Below, one piece after another: positions 32,223 through 41,411 of a stretch of 64,000 bases of DNA. A program made the position numbers and the translations under genes. The stretch's first letter is position 1. Every line of letters begins with the position of its first letter. The notes beneath the pieces were generated by a model. The model did not search any database and was not told the origin of the DNA. It worked only from the letters and a program-made list of their open reading frames with translations. The DNA is from CAZOEL01 sp964578835 (lineage in GTDB: Bacteria > Desulfobacterota > Syntrophobacteria > Syntrophobacterales > Syntrophobacteraceae), in assembly GCA_964578835.1 (NCBI GenBank), contig CAZOEL010000023.1:1-64000 (forward strand), written 5' to 3'.

Positions 32223-33227
32223 TTACTCTTCAAAGACTAACACGCCCGACCCCTCTATTCTGTCTTGCTTCAGTTTTAACAGCGCCGAGTTGGCGTCTTT
32301 CATGGGGAAGAGCTGGATCTGAGGGCGAATGGGTATTTCGGAGGCGGTTTCCAATAGCTCGATTCCATCCTCGCGAGTATTCGCCGTAACACTGTGTACA
32401 TTCTTTTCATAGAATAAATGCCTTTCGTAATCCATTGCAGGAATATCGGACATGTAAATTCCCGCCAAAGCAAGAACTCCTCCTTTTCTCAGGGAGCGCA
32501 AAGCTTGTGGGACAAGCTCTCCCGCAGGAGCGAAAATAATGGCGCTGTCGACGAGAGCAGGCATTCTCGATGCGTCGGAGCCCGCCCACACAGCTCCAAG
32601 CTCGAGGGCAAGTTTTTGATGCCTTTCAGTTCGACTGCACGCATAAACCTTGCACCCCCAATGAACAGCGATCTGAATGACAATATGCGCAGACGAGCCA
32701 AAACCGTAGAGCGCTATCGACTGCCCCGGCTTCAGGAGGCTTCTTTTGAGGCTTCGATATCCGATGATCCCGGCGCATAAAAGCGGAGGCGCGTCATAGT
32801 CGTTGAAGATTGCCGGTATCGGGTAAGCGAAAGCTTCAGGCGCAACGGCATACTCCGCATAACCTCCTGGAACGTGATATCCGGTAAAGATGGATGACTC
32901 ACACAGGTTTTCCTGTCCGGCGCGACAATAAACGCAACGGCCGCATGTATGATGAAGCCATGCGATTCCGATGCGATCTCCGGGCTTGAATCTGGAGGCG
33001 TTGGCGCCTGCCTTGTCCACTATCCCGACTATTTGATGACCGGGTATTACAGCACGACCCAACGGGGGAAGCTCTCCCTCTATCACATGCAGGTCCGTCC
33101 GACAGATACCGCACGCTTTCACTCGCACTCGCACTTCTTCCGGGCCCGGGTCGGGTGTGGGAACGTCGGTCCAATCCAAGGGCGCCGCATCAATGGGAGC
33201 GCATTGTTTGAGAACCATGGCTTTCAT
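32223..33227 (-). CDS. zinc-dependent alcohol dehydrogenase (medium-chain)
   Basis: A 334-aa MDR-family alcohol dehydrogenase. Catalytic zinc ligands lie in VKACGICRTDLHVIEG and IPGHQIVGIV; the structural zinc site is CGRCVYCRAGQENLC; the NAD(P) Rossmann region IALYGFGSSAHIVIQIAVHW has a degenerate glycine motif. The sequence is closest to the AdhA-like group (IAWLHHTCGRC). It probably interconverts short alcohols and aldehydes. Divergent from an AsmA-like gene. Confidence 0.9.
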   Translation of the reverse strand: MKAMVLKQCAPIDAAPLDWTDVPTPDPGPEEVRVRVKACGICRTDLHVIEGELPPLGRAVIPGHQIVGIVDKAGANASRFKPGDRIGIAWLHHTCGRCVYCRAGQENLCESSIFTGYHVPGGYAEYAVAPEAFAYPIPAIFNDYDAPPLLCAGIIGYRSLKRSLLKPGQSIALYGFGSSAHIVIQIAVHWGCKVYACSRTERHQKLALELGAVWAGSDASRMPALVDSAIIFAPAGELVPQALRSLRKGGVLALAGIYMSDIPAMDYERHLFYEKNVHSVTANTREDGIELLETASEIPIRPQIQLFPMKDANSALLKLKQDRIEGSGVLVFEE

Positions 33228-33335
33228 AGAATCTCCTCAATCGTCTCGAGTGTTCGCGGTTGATTTGTTGAGCTTATTTTCTCATAATAGAGTCGCAAAA
33301 TACAATAAATCAACGGAAAGGAGCCGCTGAAAAGG

Positions 33336-34007
33336 ATGGAGAAAGCCGGAAATACAGCTCGGCAGGCGAAACGCTTCCTCCTGCGGCTGCTTGTCCTTTC
33401 GACGCTGCTCGTCATTGCTATCCCTCTCCTGCTAATCCTTGTTTTGCATTTCCCGGCCGCGCAGACCGCCGTGATCGAAGCTCTCGCTCATCGGATAGAC
33501 GCAGCCACACCTTTTTCGATAAAGCTTGGAGGCTACAGCTGGAGGCCGTGTGCCGGATTGCAATTGAACGATCTCGCCGTGCAGTTTGAAGGCAAGGAGA
33601 TACTCCGCTGCGAAAGAGCGCGCCTAAGCTATGTATTGTCGGTTAAATGGCCATATCTTTGTCCACGGGAGCTCCGCTTGGAGAAGCCGACCCTTCGACT
33701 GGAAAGGGACAGGGAAGGGCGCTGGGTAGTCCCTAGACGCGAAAAAAGCGCAAGAGGTCTGTCTGGCTCGAGCTTTGACACTTCTTCCCCAAAGTCCACG
33801 TCTTCGTTACTTCTTTTTCCTTGGCCTCGAATAAAAATCGTTTCCGGCGCAGTCATGGCGGAACAAAACGGCCAACAGATACTCTCAATCAGAGACGTGA
33901 CCGGCGCTCTTACATTGCAGCCCGTCTCCCGACCTGACGGGGTTTCCTTTCGAATTCAAATTGGACAGTGGCAGGGACAATCCCTTCTTCCGTCATGGGG
34001 GAAATGA
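33336..34007 (+). CDS. AsmA-like N-terminal protein, probably truncated
   Basis: A 223-aa protein with a membrane helix (~residues 15-38, LRLLVLSTLLVIAIPLLLIL) and the beginning of an AsmA/TamB-type domain (AALIDAATPFSIKLGGYSWR-like segment, LQLNDLAVQFEGKEILRCER, LRLEKPTLRLERDREGRW, GAVMAEQNGQQILSIRDVTG). AsmA proteins are usually 600-1200 aa, so this is only the N-terminal quarter. The frame closes with TGA-TAA and further coding-like sequence in the same frame follows (34011-34151). It may be a decayed gene or a small variant. Confidence 0.55.
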   Translation: MEKAGNTARQAKRFLLRLLVLSTLLVIAIPLLLILVLHFPAAQTAVIEALAHRIDAATPFSIKLGGYSWRPCAGLQLNDLAVQFEGKEILRCERARLSYVLSVKWPYLCPRELRLEKPTLRLERDREGRWVVPRREKSARGLSGSSFDTSSPKSTSSLLLFPWPRIKIVSGAVMAEQNGQQILSIRDVTGALTLQPVSRPDGVSFRIQIGQWQGQSLLPSWGK

Positions 34008-34010
34008 TAA

Positions 34011-34151
34011 GAGTATGTTTTCGATGATGGCGAAAAAGTCGCTCTTCTTAAAGGCGGAGCTGATGAAAATGGCTGCCGCCGTTACTATAATAGGCTGGAG
34101 ACGGCTTTGGCCATCGGTGAGTCCGGATTGAGCGCAAGCATGAAATTCTAA
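34011..34151 (+). pseudogene. coding-like fragment after the AsmA-like gene
   Basis: The frame continuing after the TGA-TAA of the AsmA-like ORF reads EYVFDDGEKVALLKGGADEN then RRYYNRLETALAIGESGLSA and stops at 34149-34151. It has plausible protein composition, but no start codon or ribosome binding site. It could be the tail of a broken gene unrelated to AsmA. I do not recognise it. Confidence 0.3.
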
Positions 34152-34174
34152 AACCGGAGAATGGAGGGGCTTCC

Positions 34175-34399
34175 ATGAAAATACAGGAACTTCGCTTGAA
34201 AGCTAAGAATCTCGGGATCAATTCTTTTGCAAAGACAAAAGTGGAGCTTATTCGAGCGATTCAGCGCGCGGAGGGGAATTTTGAATGCTACGGTACGGCC
34301 ACAGATTATTGCGACCAGGAGGAATGCGCATTTCGCTCCTCATGTCTGACGGAGCAGAAGCAGACCTCGAAATCACGCAAACTTGAATCCAAGGTGTAA
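34175..34399 (+). CDS. SAP-domain protein
   Basis: A 74-aa protein. Residues 1-35 form a SAP motif (MKIQELRLKAKNLGINSFAK, TKVELIRAIQRAEGN), a nucleic-acid-binding helix-extended loop-helix. A cysteine-rich C-terminus (FECYGTATDYCDQEECAFRS) may bind a metal. It is a known small family in Deltaproteobacteria with no function assigned. GGAGGGG precedes the ATG. The next gene starts 2 nt after it. Confidence 0.85.
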   Translation: MKIQELRLKAKNLGINSFAKTKVELIRAIQRAEGNFECYGTATDYCDQEECAFRSSCLTEQKQTSKSRKLESKV

Positions 34400-34401
34400 A
34401 A

Positions 34402-34752
34402 ATGGAACTGAATCCGATAGCTGACGACAAACACATCTTAATGAAGCTTCAGAACTCGAACAAGCCCGATCAGGTTGTTTATTTTGTGATTGACCGGGCG
34501 GGCGGCGGCAAATTCACGACCCAGGGACTGAAAGAGCTATTTGGAGTGAAAGAAATAGCTGTGGAGTCCAGAAACGTTTTGGAGTCGCTCCCGGAATTTG
34601 CAGAAGTGCTCTCATTTCTCTTTGAGAGCATGTCGGCGGCTCAGGACTTCCGGTTACCGTTTGCTTATCAAAGCGAGTTCGACTTTGCTGGAAAAAAGTA
34701 TACCCTGAACGAAGAGGGCTCGCACCGCATCTTGCGGCGCGTCGGAGAATGA
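34402..34752 (+). CDS. hypothetical protein in operon with SAP protein
   Basis: A 116-aa soluble protein (MELNPIADDKHILMKLQNSN, TTQGLKELFGVKEIAVESRN, DFAGKKYTLNEEGSHRILRR). No family recognised. AAGGTG precedes the ATG, and the 2-nt spacing to the SAP gene implies one transcript. Convergent with putA. Confidence 0.6.
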   Translation: MELNPIADDKHILMKLQNSNKPDQVVYFVIDRAGGGKFTTQGLKELFGVKEIAVESRNVLESLPEFAEVLSFLFESMSAAQDFRLPFAYQSEFDFAGKKYTLNEEGSHRILRRVGE

Positions 34753-34804
34753 GCTTTTCGGGAATGCTTTCGAGATGCTTCATGGGGAAGGCTCATGAGC
34801 GGCG

Positions 34805-37762
34805 CTACTCATCCGCCGGCGCAAAACCTCTCCTGAGAGTGTTTTCAACCACATTCACGGGAACCATGAATTGAAGCAGGTAATCCGGACCACCCGTTTT
34901 GGAGCCAATTCCCGACATCTTGAAGCCCCCGAATGGGTGGCGGCCGACAATGGCGCCGGTGCATCCCCGGTTGATGTAGAGATTTCCCGTGCGGAATTCT
35001 CTCTTCGCTTTGGCTATGTGCTCGGGACTCCTCGAGAACAGGCCGCCTGTGAGCGCGTATTGGGTTGCATTGGCCATCTCGATGGCTTCATCGAAGCTTG
35101 CAGCCTTCATGATCGAGAGGACGGGTCCGAAGATTTCCTCCTGCGCCAGACGATGTTCCGGCTTTATATCGACAAAAATGCTGAGAGGGACGAAATGGCC
35201 TTTGGCGCCGGGTTGATTTCGCTCGATAAGCAAATTTCCTTCTTGTTTTCCTAACGCGATGTAGTCGGCGATCTTCTTTGCTGCGGAAGCTTCTATGACG
35301 GCCCCCATGAAATTTTTCGGATCTTCGGGCGGCCCCAGAGCGAGGCTTTCAGCGGCGGCTTTGAGCCTCTCCAAAAGCCTGTCGTAAATGCCTTCGAGCA
35401 CAATCAGCCGTGAACATGCGGAGCATTTTTGCCCTTGATAGCTGAATGCGGCATGGATGATATGACGCACGGCTTCATCCAGATCGGCATCGTCGTCAAC
35501 GATGATGGCGTTCTTGCCTCCCATTTCCGCAATAACGTTTTTGACGGTTGTAGCCCCCGGTGGAGTCTTGGAAGCAAGCTCCAGAAGGTGAAGTCCAACA
35601 TTCTTACTCCCGGTGAAGGCAATCATGGCTACGTCGGGATGCGAAACAAGGCAATCTCCTATCTCGCTTCCGGAGCCGGGTAAATAGTTGAGTACTCCGG
35701 CAGGCAATTTCGCTTCTTCAAATATCCTGTGAACCATGTATCCAACCACGGGAGATTGAGATGCGGGCTTGTACACCACCGTATTTCCCGTGACGATGGC
35801 GGCCGAGGCCATTCCCGTGGATATGGCCATGGGGAAGTTCCATGGCGCTATGACTGCGCAAACGCCACGCGGCTGATAGAAAAGATGGCTGATTTCTCCA
35901 GGATAGCGCCCCATACGAATGGGGGAACCGAGACGGATCATTTCGCGGCCGTAATATTCTAGAAAGTCGATTGCTTCGCAAACATCGGCATCCGCCTCGC
36001 CCCAGCTTTTCCCCACTTCGATGACTTGAAGGGCCGCCAACTCGAATCGCAGCTTGCGGGCGGAAGCTGCGGCCTTGAACAAGTACTCGGCTCGTTTTTC
36101 TGGAGGCGTATCGCGCCAACCGGGCAAGGCGCGCCGTGCGCTATCGATCGCAACTTCCGCCTCTTTGATTCCCGCCGAGGCTACCGATCCGACAATCTCT
36201 TCGGGATCGTTCGGGTTAGTCGAAAGAAGCTCTCTGACTGCGCCGACATTCCTTCCTCCAATCACGAGCCGGACCTGAAAAGGCATGGACGTGCGAACCC
36301 ACTTCAGAGCGGCTTCAAAGCGGTCTCGATTGCCGGCCTGAGTCCAATCCAAAAGGGGCTCGTTGTGGAACGATCCATTACTCTCGAGCTCAACCGTTTC
36401 GGGAAGTAAATCGACTGGATTTCCAAGCAATTCTTCCTTGGACACTCCCTCTGAGAAGCTCTTGCGCAGGAAGGACTCATTGGCGGTGTTTTCGAGCAGC
36501 CTCCGCACCAGGTAAGCCATTCCCTGAATCATTTCCCCTATCGGCGCATAAACCCGAAGAGGGAGCCCCGCTTTTACCAGCGCATTCCTCACGGGCTCTC
36601 CCATGCCATAAAGCACCTGATACTCAAGGGCGTCACGGGGTATTCTCAATGCCTTTGCCGCTTCATGAACGTAGGCAATGGAGCGGATATTATGAGACGC
36701 ACAGGCGAGAGCAGTGTATTGATGATGCTCGAGAATAATTGTAGCCAGTCTTTCAAAATTCGCATCTGTTGCGTGCTTCTGTGTAAATACGGGCACGGGC
36801 CATTCTTTCTGACGCGCCCAGATCACTTCGGAATCCCAATAGGCGCCCTTGACCAGGCGTATGGTAAAGCGCACGTCGTTCTTTTGAGCCCATTTCAGCA
36901 TATCCTGCAAGTCCGGTTCGCTCTCCTTGAGATAGGCCTGCAAGACTATGCCCGTGTGCGGATAGCCTTTGAATTCCGGTTCTTCCATGAGGCTTCTGTA
37001 TAGAGTCTGAGTGAGGCGCTTCAGCTCATAGTGCTCCATGTCCAGGATCACGAACGCATTCGCCTGCATAGCTCTCCTGAAGATAGGACGCAAACGCTCC
37101 TTGGCCATGCTTACGGAATTGCTGAAAGCGGCGGCGTTCATCTGAGAGTACATGGCGGAAGCTTTGAGAGAGACATTGATCTTGGGCGAATGTCCCCAGT
37201 CAAGCTCATCACCTCCAACGCCGAGCGGTCGCCAATGCTTTTGAGCAGTCTCGAGAAGATCGAAAAGATCGAAATAGCTGTGGAGATATTCATCCGCTTC
37301 TTTTTCCGATACGACCGATTCTCCAAGCATATCGATGGTGACGGCTATTCCTTGGGATCTCAGATCTTCAATGCGTGGAAGCGCCTCATGGGGATTGCTC
37401 CCCAAGAGATAATTTTTCGCCATAGAAGCTATGTTTCCGGAGATGCTCTTGGCCAGCAGCTTAGAGGCGATGGAATTGGGCGGCAGGTATTTCATTCCCC
37501 ATTGCACTGGAACAGGGAATTTGGACATGGAACCGGAAAAGTATTCCCGTATGTGCCTTAGGACGGACTCCGAGGTCGTGAGGTACGGAAAGACATCCAC
37601 AAACCGAAATAAATCCACCTTAAAAGATTCGTCTTGCATACACCAGTCGAGCATCTTTCCAGTCCAGAACTCCTTTCGGAAGAGCGAAGGCGATTCTTCC
37701 TCAAGAAGCTGGAAGAGGCGGAGCCCAGTCTCTCGGATTTTGCTTTCGATATCATTTCCCAT
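34805..37762 (-). CDS. putA: bifunctional proline dehydrogenase / L-glutamate gamma-semialdehyde dehydrogenase
   Basis: A 985-aa PutA that oxidises proline to glutamate. The proline dehydrogenase barrel covers residues ~110-430 (ISLKASAMYSQMN-like segment, FVILDMEHYELKRLTQTLYR, RFTIRLVKGAYWDSEVIWAR). The aldehyde dehydrogenase covers ~500-970 (APWNFPMAISTGMASAAIVT, IAFTGSKNVGLHLLELASKT, Glu in VIAEMGGKNAIIVDDDADLD, catalytic Cys in YQGQKCSACSRLI). It lacks the DNA-binding ribbon-helix-helix of E. coli PutA and is of the short type. GGAGGAAG precedes the start. Confidence 0.95.
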   Translation of the reverse strand: MGNDIESKIRETGLRLFQLLEEESPSLFRKEFWTGKMLDWCMQDESFKVDLFRFVDVFPYLTTSESVLRHIREYFSGSMSKFPVPVQWGMKYLPPNSIASKLLAKSISGNIASMAKNYLLGSNPHEALPRIEDLRSQGIAVTIDMLGESVVSEKEADEYLHSYFDLFDLLETAQKHWRPLGVGGDELDWGHSPKINVSLKASAMYSQMNAAAFSNSVSMAKERLRPIFRRAMQANAFVILDMEHYELKRLTQTLYRSLMEEPEFKGYPHTGIVLQAYLKESEPDLQDMLKWAQKNDVRFTIRLVKGAYWDSEVIWARQKEWPVPVFTQKHATDANFERLATIILEHHQYTALACASHNIRSIAYVHEAAKALRIPRDALEYQVLYGMGEPVRNALVKAGLPLRVYAPIGEMIQGMAYLVRRLLENTANESFLRKSFSEGVSKEELLGNPVDLLPETVELESNGSFHNEPLLDWTQAGNRDRFEAALKWVRTSMPFQVRLVIGGRNVGAVRELLSTNPNDPEEIVGSVASAGIKEAEVAIDSARRALPGWRDTPPEKRAEYLFKAAASARKLRFELAALQVIEVGKSWGEADADVCEAIDFLEYYGREMIRLGSPIRMGRYPGEISHLFYQPRGVCAVIAPWNFPMAISTGMASAAIVTGNTVVYKPASQSPVVGYMVHRIFEEAKLPAGVLNYLPGSGSEIGDCLVSHPDVAMIAFTGSKNVGLHLLELASKTPPGATTVKNVIAEMGGKNAIIVDDDADLDEAVRHIIHAAFSYQGQKCSACSRLIVLEGIYDRLLERLKAAAESLALGPPEDPKNFMGAVIEASAAKKIADYIALGKQEGNLLIERNQPGAKGHFVPLSIFVDIKPEHRLAQEEIFGPVLSIMKAASFDEAIEMANATQYALTGGLFSRSPEHIAKAKREFRTGNLYINRGCTGAIVGRHPFGGFKMSGIGSKTGGPDYLLQFMVPVNVVENTLRRGFAPADE

Positions 37763-37912
37763 GGCAAGTTACTTCCTCCGACGGACGATGCGTGGTATTG
37801 CCGGGTGGCGCACTGTTTCTTATTAAGGTTGCATCGTTTGAAATACAATAGCAGCCTTTGGCGCAATATGCGATCTTTCAGAAATGCAACGGAATGCCCA
37901 TTCGGCGCTATT

Positions 37913-38674
37913 TCAGACGTTCCTTTTATGCCGCTCTTTTCTGGCTTCACGCTTCCATTCCGCCCCACGTCTGCCTTTCTTCTTTTCCGATGCCGACTTG
38001 TCTTGAGGCGCGCCTTCGAGTCTTTTAGGGTCCATCAAAAACGAGCCGGGAGAGTAGGGGACTTTGGCCTTTGATTCAGTTTTCTCTTTCTTCTTAGGCT
38101 CAGACAATTTGGAAAGCTCATCATCGCGCAGAACTGGAAGCATCAGAAATTCGGTGGCGATGAATTCAACGAGATAGAGCTCAGGACCCGCTTTCAGGAA
38201 CTTCACGCCCATCTCGGAAGCTTTTCTTGCGCGAATCTCTATCAACAACGGATCGGGATCGCGTCTCTTGGCGATGCGAATGGCAAGATCTTTGTTTGTG
38301 GATACCGGGAAAAAAGCGCGATTGGAGGCGGAAAGACCATCCTCTTTGATCGACGCGTATCGCTTCCGCCTGCACGCATAGTAACACCGCTCAGGGGGCG
38401 TTTCTTCATAATAGGGTGGCGCGGCAGCGTTATCTTTCAGTCGCAGCATGGCGCCATCGAGAACCACCGGCATGTCTATGCCCAGGTAGGCTATTTCTTT
38501 GAGATGAGACTCGCGAACAAACCGCAGAGTCTCATCCTCTTGAAGCGCCCAGTGGAATTCCTTCCATGGCATTGTTCCGTTGGAATCCCAAAAGAGTCCG
38601 TATTCGCCAGGGGAATGGAAGGCAATGTAGGAAAGGGTCTTGGCCAATATTTTAGGATTGTAATGCGCCGCCAT
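37913..38674 (-). CDS. diverged RNA 2'-phosphotransferase (Tpt1/KptA-like)
   Basis: A 253-aa protein. The first ~185 residues follow the Tpt1/KptA plan: KTLSYIAFHSPGEYGLFWDS for the LSK..RH..E..GL.LD start, then RFVRESHLKEI, CYYACRRKRYASIKEDGLSA for HGT....I...GL, and LLIEIRARKASEMGVKFLKA with LYLVEFIATEFLML. Several catalytic positions are changed (RH to FH, HGT lost), so activity is doubtful. Residues ~190-253 are a basic, lysine-rich tail. Tpt1 removes 2'-phosphate from RNA using NAD+. GGAGG precedes the chosen start. Confidence 0.75.
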   Translation of the reverse strand: MAAHYNPKILAKTLSYIAFHSPGEYGLFWDSNGTMPWKEFHWALQEDETLRFVRESHLKEIAYLGIDMPVVLDGAMLRLKDNAAAPPYYEETPPERCYYACRRKRYASIKEDGLSASNRAFFPVSTNKDLAIRIAKRRDPDPLLIEIRARKASEMGVKFLKAGPELYLVEFIATEFLMLPVLRDDELSKLSEPKKKEKTESKAKVPYSPGSFLMDPKRLEGAPQDKSASEKKKGRRGAEWKREARKERHKRNV

Positions 38675-38865
38675 GAAGTAGTTCCTCCGGTAAAGGCGTC
38701 GTTGTTTCCGTTCAAACTCTCTCGATCGAAGAATATCTAAAGATTGACATAATTTCAATCAAAGGGAAGGTTTGCGGAACAGACGATGGAAATGTTTGTG
38801 AGCGAGCATTAAGTTAGATTGATAAATGCGAAAAGAGAGGAGTTGGAAGATTCGGCTATGATTCT

Positions 38866-39657
38866 ATGAAGACCACGCGTGAATACCCTCCATCCGCCGG
38901 GGATGAGATTTGCGTAAGCCGCGGCAGGCGATTTGCCGCCTGGCTGGTCCATCTCTTTACGGCTTCAGGAGCCGTTTTGGGACTGCTCATGCTGAGCGCG
39001 GTTCATCATCAGCGCTTTCCGAGATTCTTCTGGCTCATGGCTGCGTCCATTTTTATCGACGCTGTGGATGGCGTTCTTGCGCGGCGAGCCATGACAAAAG
39101 TCGCGGCGCCGAAGATAGATGGCGCTCTGTTGGATAATGTGGTCGATTATCTGACTTATGCCGTTGCGCCGGCTTTTTTCGTTTTAGAAAGTGGGCTCGT
39201 TCCGCAGGATTGGAGATTTATCGCTTCCAGCATGATTGTGCTGGCTTCGGCCTATCAGTTCAGCCAGACGGACGCAAAGACGGACGATTATTTTTTTAAA
39301 GGTTTCCCAAGCTTTTGGAATATTCTTATCTTTTATTTGTTCCTCTGGCGATCGTCGCCTTGGGTGAACCTTGCCATCATCTTGATTCTGGCGGCTCTGG
39401 TATTTGTCCCGATCAAATATGTTTATCCGTCTCGACCCGACAATGTCAGTCGAAATCCTTGGCTGAGAGTCGCCGTAGTCGGGGCGACGATTTTGTGGGG
39501 AGCCTCATCGATCGGGTTGCTCTGGGCATACCCTGAAAGGAGCCCAGTGCTCATGGCCATATCTACTTCATACGTCGCGCTTTACGTTCTCATGAGTCTT
39601 CGAAGCACTTTCGGCGGTTTGAAGACGCTTTTTTCCAGAAGGAGCAAGCTTCTCTGA
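38866..39657 (+). CDS. pcs: phosphatidylcholine synthase
   Basis: A 263-aa membrane enzyme of the CDP-alcohol phosphatidyltransferase family with ~7 helices. The start AAWLVHLFTASGAVLGLLML and the catalytic motif FIDAVDGVLARRAMTKVAAP-KIDGALLDNVVDYLTY fit Pcs, which condenses CDP-diacylglycerol with choline to phosphatidylcholine. The SRPDNVSRNPWLR segment also fits. Phosphatidylcholine is unusual in Desulfobacterota. The start is the ATG after the stop of a short upstream frame; the ribosome binding site is weak. Confidence 0.85.
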   Translation: MKTTREYPPSAGDEICVSRGRRFAAWLVHLFTASGAVLGLLMLSAVHHQRFPRFFWLMAASIFIDAVDGVLARRAMTKVAAPKIDGALLDNVVDYLTYAVAPAFFVLESGLVPQDWRFIASSMIVLASAYQFSQTDAKTDDYFFKGFPSFWNILIFYLFLWRSSPWVNLAIILILAALVFVPIKYVYPSRPDNVSRNPWLRVAVVGATILWGASSIGLLWAYPERSPVLMAISTSYVALYVLMSLRSTFGGLKTLFSRRSKLL

Positions 39658-39786
39658 TGATTCTTGCAGCAAGTAATCAGCAACAACCGGTCACGAAGCC
39701 GGGAGCCGACAAGCCAGATGTGTTAGTTTACATAATATATATTATCAGACGTTTTATGATAATCGATCTTTTTTTTATTTTTGCGC

Positions 39787-39815
39787 TTGACTTCCTGCCC
39801 TCTCTCTTCTATATA
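39787..39815 (+). promoter_or_regulatory. promoter of tRNA-Gly
   Basis: TTGACT, 17-nt spacer, TATATA, with the tRNA starting 16 nt after the -10 box. A short AT palindrome (CATAATATATATTATCAG) lies upstream near 39730. Confidence 0.65.
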
Positions 39816-39831
39816 TCCAACTCGCAACTGA

Positions 39832-39906
<75 letters not shown>

Positions 39907-39918
39907 TAAGAAATCCCA

Positions 39919-39946
39919 GGGTGGTTCTCAAACCACCCTTTTTTTT
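39919..39946 (+). terminator. rho-independent terminator of tRNA-Gly
   Basis: GGGTGGTT-CTCA-AACCACCC stem-loop directly followed by eight T. Confidence 0.92.
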
Positions 39947-39979
39947 ATTATTCCGTCTCACCAAGCTTCCTGGCAATGA

Positions 39980-41008
39980 ATGAATAATAACCAAGATCCC
40001 AACCATGCCCATAAAGCTCCCAGCAAACGACGTTCCCGAAAGGACGCTCTCAAGGATCTCTATTCCCATTTCAGCTCCAAAGACCATGTGCTGATAACTA
40101 TTGACCCCGACCCCGACGCCATAGGCTCCGCTCTAGCCCTGAAACGGCTTTTATGGCACAAGGTCCAGTCCACCACTATCGGCATGATACGTCCCATTAG
40201 ACGTCTCAACAATCTTACGATGGTGAGGCTGCTCAAACTGCCCCTGGTATTGTTGAAAAAAGATCAGCTCGAGCCCTACGACAAGTATTTCCTGGTCGAC
40301 GGTCAGCCTTCTCACAACAACTTCTTCGGCCAGTTTGCCTACACGGGCGTTGTGGATCATCATCCGCTGAATGAAGAGCCCGGGGCGGAATTCGTGGACG
40401 TGCGTCCCCATTATGGCGCAACCTCCAGCATTTTTGTCGAATACCTCAAGGCCGCCAACATCAAACCCTCACAAACGCTGGCCACCGCCCTGCTCTACGG
40501 CATCAAGACGGATACGCGCAGCTTCGAACGTCATACTATCGTCGACGATATCGAAGCTTTCAGATATCTTTTTCCTCTGGTCAACCATAACGTATTGAGA
40601 AAGATCGAGATATCTGATCTCTCTCTTAAGGATCTGAGATTCTTTCACAAAGCCGTTGAGAGAAAGCATGTGATCAAGGACCGCATCTTTGCGCACCTCG
40701 ATGAAGTCACTACTGCCGATATTCTGGTCGAAATAGCCGAATTCTTTTTAAAAATACATGATATTTCCTGGAGCATCATATCCGGCGTTTATGAGGATAA
40801 CCTCATCGTCGTTGTTCGAAACGATGGCTATAGGAAAGATGCTGGAAAGATCATGCGACGCGCTTTCGGATCGATCGGGTGCGCCGGTGGACATCGAGCC
40901 ATGGCTCGAGCGGAAGTGCCCATGGAGAACCTTTATAAACTGCTCGGTAAAAAGAGCTCCTCCGCTATAGAGCGCTTCATAAGGAAAGAGCTTTCCCCAT
41001 TTAGCTGA
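39980..41008 (+). CDS. DHH-family phosphoesterase (NrnA-like)
   Basis: A 342-aa protein. DHH motifs: ITIDPDPDAIGSALALKRLL, DKYFLVDGQPS, and VVDHHPLNEEPG; the C-terminal DHHA1 domain ends with GCAGGHRAMARAEVP. The family cleaves nanoRNA, pAp or cyclic dinucleotides using Mn2+; the substrate cannot be decided here. DPDPD replaces the usual HxNPDGD, an uncommon variant in motif I. It follows tRNA-Gly and its terminator, so it has its own transcription signal. Confidence 0.9.
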   Translation: MNNNQDPNHAHKAPSKRRSRKDALKDLYSHFSSKDHVLITIDPDPDAIGSALALKRLLWHKVQSTTIGMIRPIRRLNNLTMVRLLKLPLVLLKKDQLEPYDKYFLVDGQPSHNNFFGQFAYTGVVDHHPLNEEPGAEFVDVRPHYGATSSIFVEYLKAANIKPSQTLATALLYGIKTDTRSFERHTIVDDIEAFRYLFPLVNHNVLRKIEISDLSLKDLRFFHKAVERKHVIKDRIFAHLDEVTTADILVEIAEFFLKIHDISWSIISGVYEDNLIVVVRNDGYRKDAGKIMRRAFGSIGCAGGHRAMARAEVPMENLYKLLGKKSSSAIERFIRKELSPFS

Positions 41009-41411
41009 TCTGTAGCATTGCCCCCTGCCCTGTTCTTCTTTTTGCCTGTCATAAGCTTATTCCATTTCGTACAATACCACTTTGCCTCCTGCTTTTCTGA
41101 ATACAGGAGTCCACTTCGCCAAATTGCACAATTCCTTTGCCCGAATTAAGCTTTTTTTCACGGTCTTATGATAATCTTGACATGGGATTGCATTGATGTT
41201 AGCTCTAATTTCGGCGCTTCTACAAATACTTCGCAACTATTTCACCAGCTCGAATGCATCGCACTTATTTTCACACTCTAAAGGGAAAGAAGCAGCCTGA
41301 ACAGGGCCTGAGTTGTGTTTTTACGTCATCCGATGTTCTCCTTTTGGTTTAAGGGTGCTGCCAGCATCGGGATTCAAATTTTTCAAATACTTTCAGTCAA
41401 GAGGATCTCCT
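41009..41411 (+). other. 403-nt leader region of the hydrogenase operon
   Basis: No gene is visible. A TTGACA at 41177 has no convincing -10 box, and TATGATAAT at about 41168 could be an extended -10 box without a clear -35. I see no sigma54 GG-N10-GC consensus that I would trust. Confidence 0.4.

Noticed and set aside
34175..34399. SAP protein as a phage- or Ku-related DNA-binding gene
   Set aside because: Only the short SAP motif is present and the neighbours are not phage-like; no more than a nucleic-acid-binding role is supported.
41160..41215. Sigma54 promoter for the hydrogenase genes
   Set aside because: No GG-N10-GC element with acceptable match was found; only weak sigma70-like boxes are present.
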